DNA of 64,000 bases from Aequorivita viscosa (GTDB lineage: Bacteria; Bacteroidota; Bacteroidia; Flavobacteriales; Flavobacteriaceae). Made by a program: the position numbers and the translations under genes. The stretch's first letter is position 1, and every line of letters begins with the position of its first letter. The notes below the pieces were generated by a model, which was not told the DNA's origin, made no database searches, and saw only the letters and a list, made by a program, of their open reading frames with translations. The DNA lies in assembly GCF_900106795.1 (NCBI RefSeq), contig NZ_FNNS01000006.1, positions 114,617 to 178,616 of the forward strand, given 5' to 3'. Below, one piece after another: positions 57,586 to 64,000 of this stretch.

Positions 57586-59128
57586 ATTTTATCAAATTTC
57601 CGTCTTTATCATGGAAATGATATTCAAGATATGTATAGGCATCTCGCGGTTGGATTTTTACCCATTTTTTGTGTTCTAAGAACCATTTGGTTCGTACACT
57701 TGGGAATCCTTTTGTTAAAAATGCAGCTATAAAAGGATGCGTATTAAGCGTTATCTTTTTATGATCTTTTTTAAAGAGGCGTTTCACCTCTTCGTTTATT
57801 CTATTAACAACGATAATAGGCGCTTCAATTTCTCCATCGCTCCCAACATTTGGGTTTTCCTCGCGAGTTTTGATATTTATTTCTGGCCTAACGCGTTGAC
57901 GAGTAATTTGTATTAACCCAAATTTACTTGGGGGTAGTATTTTATGTTTGGCTCTGTCATCCTTCATTTCTTCCCGAAGGTGATTATAAAGCTCTTTTCT
58001 GTGTGCGGCACTAGCCAAATCAATAAAGTCTACTACAATAATTCCACCCATATCACGTAACCTCAGTTGTCTTGCTACTTCGGTAGCTGCAATTAAATTC
58101 ACTTCAAGCGCTGTACCCTCTTGTGTTTTTTGCTTATTGCTTCGGTTTCCGCTATTCACGTCTATTACGTGCATGGCTTCGGTGTGTTCAATCACCAAGT
58201 AAGCACCTTTGCTACTTGATACTGTTTTACCGAAAGAAGTTTTTATCTGTCTTTCTATGCCAAATTTTTCAAACATTGGCACATTAGAATCGTAAAACTT
58301 AACGATATTGTCATTTTTTGGTGCAATTTCCTGCACATAATCTTTTATTTGCAAGTATAGGGTCTCATCGTCAATATGTATTGCAGAGAAGGAGTCGTTG
58401 AACATATCACGGATGATAGAGGCTCCCCTATTTAGCTCGCTTAGCACCTTTGATGGGTGGTGCGCCCCTTGTAGCTTCTTACACATCGCCGTCCAGCGTT
58501 CCATAAGATTCTGTAAATCTTTGTCCAGTTCTGCTACTTTTTTGCCCTTGGCAACGGTGCGTATAATTACACCGAATCCTTTAGGTTTAATGCTTGTTAT
58601 TAAGCGCTTAAGCCTATCTTTTTCTTCACTAGATTCTATTTTTTGGGAAACCGAAACCCGATCCGAAAATGGCACCAATACTATATATCTTCCTGCTATT
58701 GAAAGCTCGGAACTTAAGCGTGGACCTTTTGTGGATATAGGTTCTTTTACTATTTGCGCAAGTATAGATTGATTGGTTTTTAGGGCATCATTTATATTGC
58801 CATTTTTATCAATCTCTTTTTCAAACGGAAAGTCTTTTAAAGAATAATCTTTAAGTTTTCCGCTATTTACGCTTTTAATAAATTTTAAAAGAGAAAGCAC
58901 CTTTGGCCCGAGATCATGATAGTGTAAAAAACCATCTTTCTCGTAACCAACATTGACGAAGGCGGCGTTAAGGCCAGGAACAGTTTTACGGATTTTGGCT
59001 AAAAATATATCACCAACCGTAAAGTTATTGTCCTCTTCTTCTTTGTGCAATTCTATTAATCTCCCATCTTTTAATAGGGCAAAATCAACTGCTTGTGAAC
59101 CGGACCTTATGAATAATTCGTAGTTCAC
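57584..59128 (-). CDS. rng: Ribonuclease E/G
   Basis: 514 aa. The S1-like domain is at about 35-115 (GDIFLAKIRKTVPGLNAAFVNVG), the 5'-sensor and RNase H-like parts follow, and the DNase I-like catalytic region has its metal Asp residues in MHVIDVNSGNR and GGIIVVDFIDL. A C-terminal zinc-link or small domain ends the protein. It processes rRNA and decays mRNA. On the minus strand it lies downstream of the 29-residue protein gene. Confidence 0.96.
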   Translation of the reverse strand: MNYELFIRSGSQAVDFALLKDGRLIELHKEEEDNNFTVGDIFLAKIRKTVPGLNAAFVNVGYEKDGFLHYHDLGPKVLSLLKFIKSVNSGKLKDYSLKDFPFEKEIDKNGNINDALKTNQSILAQIVKEPISTKGPRLSSELSIAGRYIVLVPFSDRVSVSQKIESSEEKDRLKRLITSIKPKGFGVIIRTVAKGKKVAELDKDLQNLMERWTAMCKKLQGAHHPSKVLSELNRGASIIRDMFNDSFSAIHIDDETLYLQIKDYVQEIAPKNDNIVKFYDSNVPMFEKFGIERQIKTSFGKTVSSSKGAYLVIEHTEAMHVIDVNSGNRSNKQKTQEGTALEVNLIAATEVARQLRLRDMGGIIVVDFIDLASAAHRKELYNHLREEMKDDRAKHKILPPSKFGLIQITRQRVRPEINIKTREENPNVGSDGEIEAPIIVVNRINEEVKRLFKKDHKKITLNTHPFIAAFLTKGFPSVRTKWFLEHKKWVKIQPRDAYTYLEYHFHDKDGNLIK

Positions 59129-59300
59129 GTTACATTAATTTTTTGATTAAACAATTTTTATTTAACAGGTTCAAAATACAAGAACCCGGCGAAATTACTA
59201 TTGTGAACATATACAGTTCACAGCAATTTCATTGTCAAAGAACGAAATGTAAATTCTGAAAAGAGGTTAAGACCTTTTTAAATCCAGAATACATCTAAAA

Positions 59301-59332
59301 AAGAAAAAGTAGTTTGAAAACTACTTTTTCTT
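59301..59332 (-). terminator. Terminator overlapping the 3' end of a 29-codon gene
   Basis: 15-bp perfect arms (59301-59315 and 59318-59332) with a 2-nt loop. The stop codon and last codons of the small gene (59321-59332) form one arm, and an A/T-rich run follows on the minus strand. Confidence 0.8.
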
Positions 59333-59410
59333 ATGGCGGTTAGCGCGACGTCTTTTCTTGCGCTTGTGAGTCGCTACCTTATGTCTTTTTCTTTTCTTAC
59401 CACTTGGCAT
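59321..59410 (-). CDS. 29-residue highly basic protein, conserved in Bacteroidota
   Basis: 29 aa, ATG at 59410 and TAG at 59321-59323. It begins MPSGKKRKRHKVATHKRKKR and is almost wholly Lys, Arg and His. I know this sequence type as a small protein found widely in Bacteroidota, often left without annotation; it may be a ribosome-bound protein, but I have not verified that. It lies between the HU gene and rng. Its coding 3' end is part of a terminator stem, so a change in one affects the other. Confidence 0.85.
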   Translation of the reverse strand: MPSGKKRKRHKVATHKRKKRRRANRHKKK

Positions 59411-59482
59411 ATTGAAGTTGTTATTTATGTCTAATCCCTAAATCGTTTAATACTTTTTATGGGACAAAACGGGTTATTAATA

Positions 59483-59773
59483 TTATTTTACTTCCACGTT
59501 AGTCTTAACACCTTCAACGAAAACTTTCGCAGGCTTAAAGGCTGGGATATTGTGTGCAGGGATTTTAATCGTTGTATTTTTAGAGATATTTCTTCCAGTT
59601 TTCTCGGCTCTCGTTTTAATGATAAAACTACCAAAACCACGTAAGTATACGTTATCTCCACCTTCTAAGGAATTCTTCACTTCATCCATAAAGGTTTCTA
59701 TGGTAGCCTGTACTTCATTTTTTTCCATTCCTAGCCTATCTGAAATTTTAGCTACGATATCTGCTTTAGTCAT
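59483..59773 (-). CDS. HU-family DNA-binding protein
   Basis: 96 aa. MTKADIVAKISDRLGMEKNEVQATIETFMDEV is the dimerisation part (in two halves), VYLRGFGSFIIKTRAEKTGRN the strand and arm base, and NISKNTTIKIPAHNIPAFKPA the DNA-binding arm. It bends and compacts DNA as a nucleoid protein. Whether it is the main HU or an IHF-like homologue is not decided. Confidence 0.95.
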   Translation of the reverse strand: MTKADIVAKISDRLGMEKNEVQATIETFMDEVKNSLEGGDNVYLRGFGSFIIKTRAEKTGRNISKNTTIKIPAHNIPAFKPAKVFVEGVKTNVEVK

Positions 59774-59825
59774 TACTTATAAATTTATGATTATTGTCTT
59801 TTAAAAACACTTTTTTTAGAGACCG

Positions 59826-59857
59826 CAAATATAAGAATTTTAAAATCAATAATTCAA
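59826..59857 (-). promoter_or_regulatory. Promoter of the HU gene
   Basis: On the minus strand TTG (59857-59855), 21 nt, TATATTTG (59833-59826), 52 bp before the ATG. A full consensus match. Confidence 0.7.
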
Positions 59858-59903
59858 AGCATAATCCTTTAAAATTAAAAGGAATATAGATTACTTTCGT
59901 CAA

Positions 59904-60968
59904 ATGCCGAAAACGAATGCCTTTTTTGCCAATAATCTCATACAATGGTACTTGCAAAATAAACGCACCTTACCTTGGCGCGCTACTAAAGACCCCTACA
60001 GAATTTGGCTATCCGAAATAATACTTCAGCAAACACGGGTTGCTCAGGGACTTCCTTATTATTTAAAGTTTATTGAAGCCTATCCGAGTGTAAAGCATTT
60101 AGCCGATGCACCAGAATCTGATGTTCTAAAACTTTGGCAGGGCTTAGGTTACTATTCACGCGCCCGAAACTTACACGCCACAGCAAAAATGGTTGCAAAC
60201 GATATGAATGGAATATTCCCCAATAACTATAAGGAATTAATAAAATTAAAAGGCGTTGGCGATTACACGGCAAGCGCCATTGCTAGTATTTGCTACGACC
60301 ATTCAGAAGCAGTAGTCGACGGAAATGTGTTTCGAGTGCTTTCAAGGGTTTTTAGCGTGTCGACCCCTATAAATTCTACCGTTGGACAAAAAGAGTTTAA
60401 AAAACTAGCCCAACAACTTATCGACCAAAAACAACCAGGCACTTATAATCAAGCTATTATGGAGTTTGGAGCCCGTTATTGTGTTCCTCAAAACCCCAAT
60501 TGTGATGCATGCATTTTTAACCCTCATTGCATCGCTTTCCAGACAAAAACAGTAAACCAACTCCCAGTAAAAATTAAAGCGAAACCGATAAAAAAACGCT
60601 ATTTCAATTATTTAGTGGTTATTTCCAAGAACGAAAAAACGATACTCCAACAACGATTAGGTAAAGGAATTTGGCACAAACTCTATGAATTCCCACTTGT
60701 TGAAACTTCAGAAAAAGTGAACGCAAAAAAGCTAAAAACGCTCCCTCAATTTCAAGAGTACACACAGAATTTAAAATTTGAATCTATAACGCTTTACAAC
60801 GATGAGCCAATAACCCACAAACTATCGCACCAACATTTAATCACTCAATTTTGGATTATAGAAACCTTTAAAGAGCAACATGATTTTATTCCTATTTCAA
60901 AAATTACAAAGTATGCAGTACCTGTTTTGATTGAAAATTTTGTTTCGGAATTCTTTGCAAATTACTGA
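59904..60968 (+). CDS. mutY: A/G-specific adenine glycosylase MutY
   Basis: 354 aa. Glu/Asp catalytic residues sit in the helix-hairpin-helix region LKGVGDYTASAIASICYDHSEAVVDGNV (in parts). The 4Fe-4S cluster is CVPQNPNCDACIFNPHC (C-x6-C-x2-C-x5-C). The C-terminal Nudix-like domain (about 225-350) recognises 8-oxoG. It removes A mispaired with 8-oxoG. It opens the mutY-ssb-gldE-gldD group. Confidence 0.95.
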   Translation: MPKTNAFFANNLIQWYLQNKRTLPWRATKDPYRIWLSEIILQQTRVAQGLPYYLKFIEAYPSVKHLADAPESDVLKLWQGLGYYSRARNLHATAKMVANDMNGIFPNNYKELIKLKGVGDYTASAIASICYDHSEAVVDGNVFRVLSRVFSVSTPINSTVGQKEFKKLAQQLIDQKQPGTYNQAIMEFGARYCVPQNPNCDACIFNPHCIAFQTKTVNQLPVKIKAKPIKKRYFNYLVVISKNEKTILQQRLGKGIWHKLYEFPLVETSEKVNAKKLKTLPQFQEYTQNLKFESITLYNDEPITHKLSHQHLITQFWIIETFKEQHDFIPISKITKYAVPVLIENFVSEFFANY

Positions 60969-61123
60969 AAAACTCATTTTTAATCATGAAATCTTCCAGA
61001 ATAACATCTTGCTTTATCAATTGTATAATGCCGCAGCAATTAAGGTGAAATGGGGAAAAACGAAAGATTAAAAAATGAAGCCTATAAAATCCTTAAAATC
61101 CGTATATTTAGATTCGCAAAAAG

Positions 61124-61131
61124 TATATTTG
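61124..61131 (+). promoter_or_regulatory. Candidate -7 box for ssb
   Basis: TATATTTG matches TAnnTTTG, 24 bp before the ssb ATG. No TTG is at the usual distance. Confidence 0.4.
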
Positions 61132-61155
61132 CAAAAAACTTAAAGACGATTGAAT

Positions 61156-61620
61156 ATGAGTAATGGAACTTTGAATAAAGTAATGTTGATTGGACGAACG
61201 GGCGATGATGTAAAAATGCATTATTTTGATGGCGGAAATTGTTTAGGTCGTTTTCCACTTGCTACTAACGAAACATATATTAATAAGTCGACTAACGAAA
61301 GAGTGACAAATACTGAATGGCATAATGTTGTAGTTCGAAATAAAGCTGCTGAAATATGTGAAAAATATCTAAAGAAAGGAGATATGGTTTACATTGAAGG
61401 TCGTTTAAAAACTAGAAAATGGCAGGATGAAAGTGGAGCAGATAGATATAGCACTGAAATTCACTGTACAGATTTTAACTTTTTAACGCCAAAAAGTGAG
61501 AGTACTGGAGGAATTGCAGGGCCAAACACAACTACGCAACCAGAACAATCAAAACCTGAAGCAACACAACAACGAACTTCTAATTCTAACGAAGAGGAGA
61601 CGGACGATCTTCCTTTTTAA
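61156..61620 (+). CDS. ssb: Single-stranded DNA-binding protein
   Basis: 154 aa from the ATG at 61156 (a TTG two codons upstream is rejected). OB fold at about 1-108: NKVMLIGRTGDDVKMHYFDGG, RVTNTEWHNVVVRNKAAEICEKYLKKGDMVYIEGRLKTRKW (in parts). A disordered tail ends in the acidic DDLPF tip used to bind partner proteins. It coats single-stranded DNA in replication and repair. Confidence 0.95.
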   Translation: MSNGTLNKVMLIGRTGDDVKMHYFDGGNCLGRFPLATNETYINKSTNERVTNTEWHNVVVRNKAAEICEKYLKKGDMVYIEGRLKTRKWQDESGADRYSTEIHCTDFNFLTPKSESTGGIAGPNTTTQPEQSKPEATQQRTSNSNEEETDDLPF

Positions 61621-61641
61621 TGTCTAACCAAACCATATAAA

Positions 61642-62958
61642 TTGGATACGGAACCCCCAAGTTTGCAATTTCTTGATAATTTGGATTTTACCCAAATAAC
61701 CAGTTTTATTTTACTATTTGCTTTACTTGCCTGTTCTGCACTCATTTCTGGTGCCGAAGTGGCTTTCTTTTCTTTAACACCTTCCGATTTTGAAGACAGT
61801 GAAAAAAAAGAAACAGCAAAAAAACTGGCAATTGTTGAACGACTGCTCGAAAGACCTAAAAAGCTTTTGGCTACAATACTCGTTGCGAACAACTTTATAA
61901 ACATCGCAATAATTCTGCTTTTTGATTCTATGAGCAGCTTCTTGTTTGCTAGAGTACAAACAGACTTTTATGGAATAAATCTGCACTTTATTTTAGAAGT
62001 TGGGGTCGTTACATTCTTCATATTATTATTTGGCGAAATTTTGCCTAAAATATACGCCAATCGCAATGGTGTTTCTTTTGCAGTATTTATGGCACAGCCA
62101 CTTAATATACTCGACACCCTACTTGCACCGATAAGTTTACCGATGCGTTCGGCAACAATTTTTCTTCACGATAGATACGGAAAGCAAAAATCGAATATTA
62201 GCGTAGATCATTTGTCGCAAGCATTAGAACTTTCAAACAGGGACACAACAAAAGAGGAGCAAAAAATCCTTCAAGGCATTGTTACTTTTGGAAACACCGA
62301 CACCAAGCAGGTAATGAAAAACCGAATGGATATTTTTGCGTTGAGTGAAGACCAAACTTTTAAAGAAATTCTCCCTGAAATTATCGAGCACGGATATTCC
62401 AGAATCCCTGTCTACAAAGACAATATAGACCATATTACAGGTATATTGTACGTAAAAGACTTGATTCCGTACACCGATAGAAAAAACCTAGATTGGAAAA
62501 CTTTGCAACGTGAAGCATATTTTGTTCCTGAAAACAAAAAGCTTGACGATTTGTTAAACGAGTTTAAGGAAATGAAAATGCATTTGGCCATTGTTGTCGA
62601 CGAATATGGAGGAACGAGTGGTTTAATTTCTATGGAAGATATAATTGAAGAAATTGTTGGTGAGATAAGTGATGAGTTTGACGATGAAGATATGATTTTC
62701 TCAAAACTGGATGAATTCACTTTTGTTTTTGAAGGAAAAACGCCATTGAAGGACTTTTACAAGGTGGTATTGCCCGAAGACCCGCAGCTTTTTGAAGATG
62801 CAAAAGGAGAAGCGGAAACACTTGCTGGTTTTCTTTTAGAAATATCAAAAGGCTTCCCGAAAAAAAATGAGATACTTTACTTCCACAATTATGCGTTTAC
62901 TATTGAAGCGTTCGAAGGAAAACGCATAAAACAAATAAAACTTACCATTGAAAAATAA
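61642..62958 (+). CDS. gldE: Gliding motility-associated protein GldE (CNNM/CBS family)
   Basis: 438 aa from the TTG at 61642; no ATG or GTG is in frame between the preceding stop and the CNNM domain. Four hydrophobic segments at about 15-190 form the CNNM/DUF21 domain (ISGAEVAFFSL, ILVANNFINIAIILL, FGEILPKIYANRNG). Two CBS motifs follow at about 205-325 (SRIPVYKDNIDHITGILYVKDL), and a CorC/HlyC-like C-terminal domain. It is 21 bp after ssb. In Flavobacterium johnsoniae GldE is linked with GldD. Confidence 0.92.
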   Translation: MDTEPPSLQFLDNLDFTQITSFILLFALLACSALISGAEVAFFSLTPSDFEDSEKKETAKKLAIVERLLERPKKLLATILVANNFINIAIILLFDSMSSFLFARVQTDFYGINLHFILEVGVVTFFILLFGEILPKIYANRNGVSFAVFMAQPLNILDTLLAPISLPMRSATIFLHDRYGKQKSNISVDHLSQALELSNRDTTKEEQKILQGIVTFGNTDTKQVMKNRMDIFALSEDQTFKEILPEIIEHGYSRIPVYKDNIDHITGILYVKDLIPYTDRKNLDWKTLQREAYFVPENKKLDDLLNEFKEMKMHLAIVVDEYGGTSGLISMEDIIEEIVGEISDEFDDEDMIFSKLDEFTFVFEGKTPLKDFYKVVLPEDPQLFEDAKGEAETLAGFLLEISKGFPKKNEILYFHNYAFTIEAFEGKRIKQIKLTIEK

Positions 62959-63520
62959 AGGATTCTTTTTAATAGTCTTTTCAGCGTTATTTATTTTCGC
63001 TTCTTGTAAGGATGATGTTTTGGTGAAGCCAGCTGCCAAGTTGCGCTTAGAATATCCAAAACCAGACTACAGTTTGGTAGATATAGATTGCCCTTTTTCT
63101 TTTGAAATGAACCATAATGCAAGAATGGTTACAAAGAAAAACTGCAATGTTAACATCGACTACCCAAACATGAAAGCCACTTTGTATATGACCTATCAGC
63201 CAGTTCGGAATAATTTAGATTCGTTGCTGCGTGATGCACAAAAACTTGCATATGACCATACAATTAAAGCCAATAGCATTCCTGAACAACCATTTGTAAA
63301 CCCTGATGAAGAGGTTTACGGTATGTTTTATATGATAAACGGTAATGCCGCTACACAAGCAGGGTTTTACGTAACCGACAGTATTAACCACTTTTTAAAC
63401 GGCACCTTATATTTTGAGGCAAAACCAAATTTTGATTCTATATATCCTGCCGTAGTCTATCTACGAGAAGATATGCGTAGATTAATGGAAACGATAAGCT
63501 GGGAATACATAGAAGAATAA
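62948..63520 (+). CDS. gldD: Gliding motility lipoprotein GldD
   Basis: 190 aa from a TTG at 62948, overlapping the end of gldE by 11 bp. Lipobox FIFASCKDD (Cys20). RLEYPKPDYSLVDIDCPFSFEMN and LDSLLRDAQKLAYDHTIKANSI are the conserved GldD stretches. It is needed for gliding and the type IX secretion system in F. johnsoniae. The overlap implies translational coupling. Confidence 0.93.
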   Translation: MKNKGFFLIVFSALFIFASCKDDVLVKPAAKLRLEYPKPDYSLVDIDCPFSFEMNHNARMVTKKNCNVNIDYPNMKATLYMTYQPVRNNLDSLLRDAQKLAYDHTIKANSIPEQPFVNPDEEVYGMFYMINGNAATQAGFYVTDSINHFLNGTLYFEAKPNFDSIYPAVVYLREDMRRLMETISWEYIEE

Positions 63521-63633
63521 CAAGTTTTGGTGTTCAGTTGTTTCATAACCCTGTACTCAGCTTTTCTTAAACATTAACTTTATGTCTAGTCCTAAATAAC
63601 CGATACAGGTTATTAAAGGATTAAATTTATTAA

Positions 63634-64000
63634 TTAAAGCTGAACAATGACGTCATTGTTCAGCTTTTTTGATTTGTATTGTTTTCTTTTCAATTTATTC
63701 TGTTCGTGCATTTGTCTTGGTGTCAACATGTGATTGGAAAAATGGGGTCTTACATTATTGTATGTTTTTATTGCTGCTACAATAAGTTGTCGCTTTAAAC
63801 TAAAATCCTTGACGTTTTTTGCTATGTCAAATTCTTGTTTCAAAATTCCATTTATCCGCTCTGCGATTGCATTTTCGTAAGGATCGTATTTTTCAGTCAT
63901 GCTTGGGGTGATCCCATTATCGTCCAATAATTTTTGATAGTCATTTGAGCAATATTGCAATCCCCTGTCAGAGTGGTGTATTAATGGGTACTCTCTTTGT
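63634..64000 (-). CDS. IS3-family transposase OrfB, C-terminal part
   Basis: At least 121 codons, open to the window edge. The frame runs across the edge with HHSDRGLQYCS, a hallmark of the rve (DDE) integrase core, followed by YDPYENAIAERINGILKQEF, which holds the catalytic Glu, and ends in VIVQL. The 5' part lies outside the window, so whether the element is intact cannot be judged. Confidence 0.88.
   Translation of the reverse strand, partial: QREYPLIHHSDRGLQYCSNDYQKLLDDNGITPSMTEKYDPYENAIAERINGILKQEFDIAKNVKDFSLKRQLIVAAIKTYNNVRPHFSNHMLTPRQMHEQNKLKRKQYKSKKLNNDVIVQL
63636..63667. terminator. Perfect palindrome at the transposase stop
   Basis: AAAGCTGAACAATGAC (63636-63651) and GTCATTGTTCAGCTTT (63652-63667), 16-bp arms without a loop. 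It overlaps the last codons of the transposase and ends in T's on the plus strand. Confidence 0.8.

Larger units (their letters stand above)
63583..64000 (-). mobile_element. IS3-family element, right-hand end (partial)
   Basis: Starts with TGTCTAGTCCTAAATAACC, which fits an IS3-type TG...CA terminus; the exact edge is inferred. It contains the transposase 3' end and leaves the window at 64000. Confidence 0.65.

Noticed and set aside
60985..61047. 20-codon open frame between mutY and ssb
   Set aside because: Too short, no protein-like pattern and no promoter.

Overview
The window is a low-GC chromosomal segment from a member of the Bacteroidota, almost certainly a marine Flavobacteriaceae. 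The signs are the type IX secretion and gliding genes (porZ, gldE, gldD), a three-subunit B-type succinate dehydrogenase in the order sdhC-sdhA-sdhB, an ATP synthase beta-epsilon pair with a short epsilon, a 29-residue basic protein typical of the phylum, the absence of Shine-Dalgarno sites, and promoters of the form TTG-N21-TAnnTTTG. A trimethylamine monooxygenase-like gene and a Na+-coupled amino-acid carrier fit a marine habitat. Genus cannot be fixed from the sequence.

Layout. 0-5 kb: tRNA hydroxylase trhO, recA, an ECF sigma factor and its partner, an envelope protein with an inner-membrane helix and a beta-barrel domain. 5-11.5 kb: two short-chain dehydrogenases (one broken by an in-frame TAA), an AGCS symporter with an unusual N-terminal half, HdeD, and a small secreted protein that is also split by an in-frame TAA. 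11.6-17.4 kb: sdhCAB, the Tmm-like monooxygenase and a DUF2141 protein. 17.5-30 kb: a double-META lipoprotein, a class C beta-lactamase-like hydrolase, a Gre factor, recO-porZ, cystathionine gamma-synthase, a DMT transporter and other single genes. 30-45 kb: housekeeping genes yicC, gmk, nadD, gpsA, asd, alr, tdk, mscL and rsmI, a prolyl oligopeptidase, and a toxin-antitoxin cassette bounded by a 70-bp direct repeat.

45-48 kb is the most plastic part. An AhpD-like gene has had its 3' end rewritten by a 155-bp tandem repeat, and an AAA ATPase gene sits between degenerate repeats. 47.8-64 kb holds recJ, lpxH, queD, a 2OG oxygenase, a MATE pump, atpDC, recX, rng, a 29-residue protein, an HU protein, then mutY-ssb-gldE-gldD, and it ends inside an IS3-family element.

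Genes that act together: sdhCAB (complex II) and atpDC (ATP synthase) supply energy. recA, recX, recO, recJ, ssb and mutY cover recombination and repair, but are scattered. porZ, gldE and gldD belong to type IX secretion and gliding. asd and cystathionine gamma-synthase feed Met/Thr/Lys synthesis. amidase, alr and lpxH serve the envelope. No rRNA, tRNA, CRISPR array or prophage was seen.
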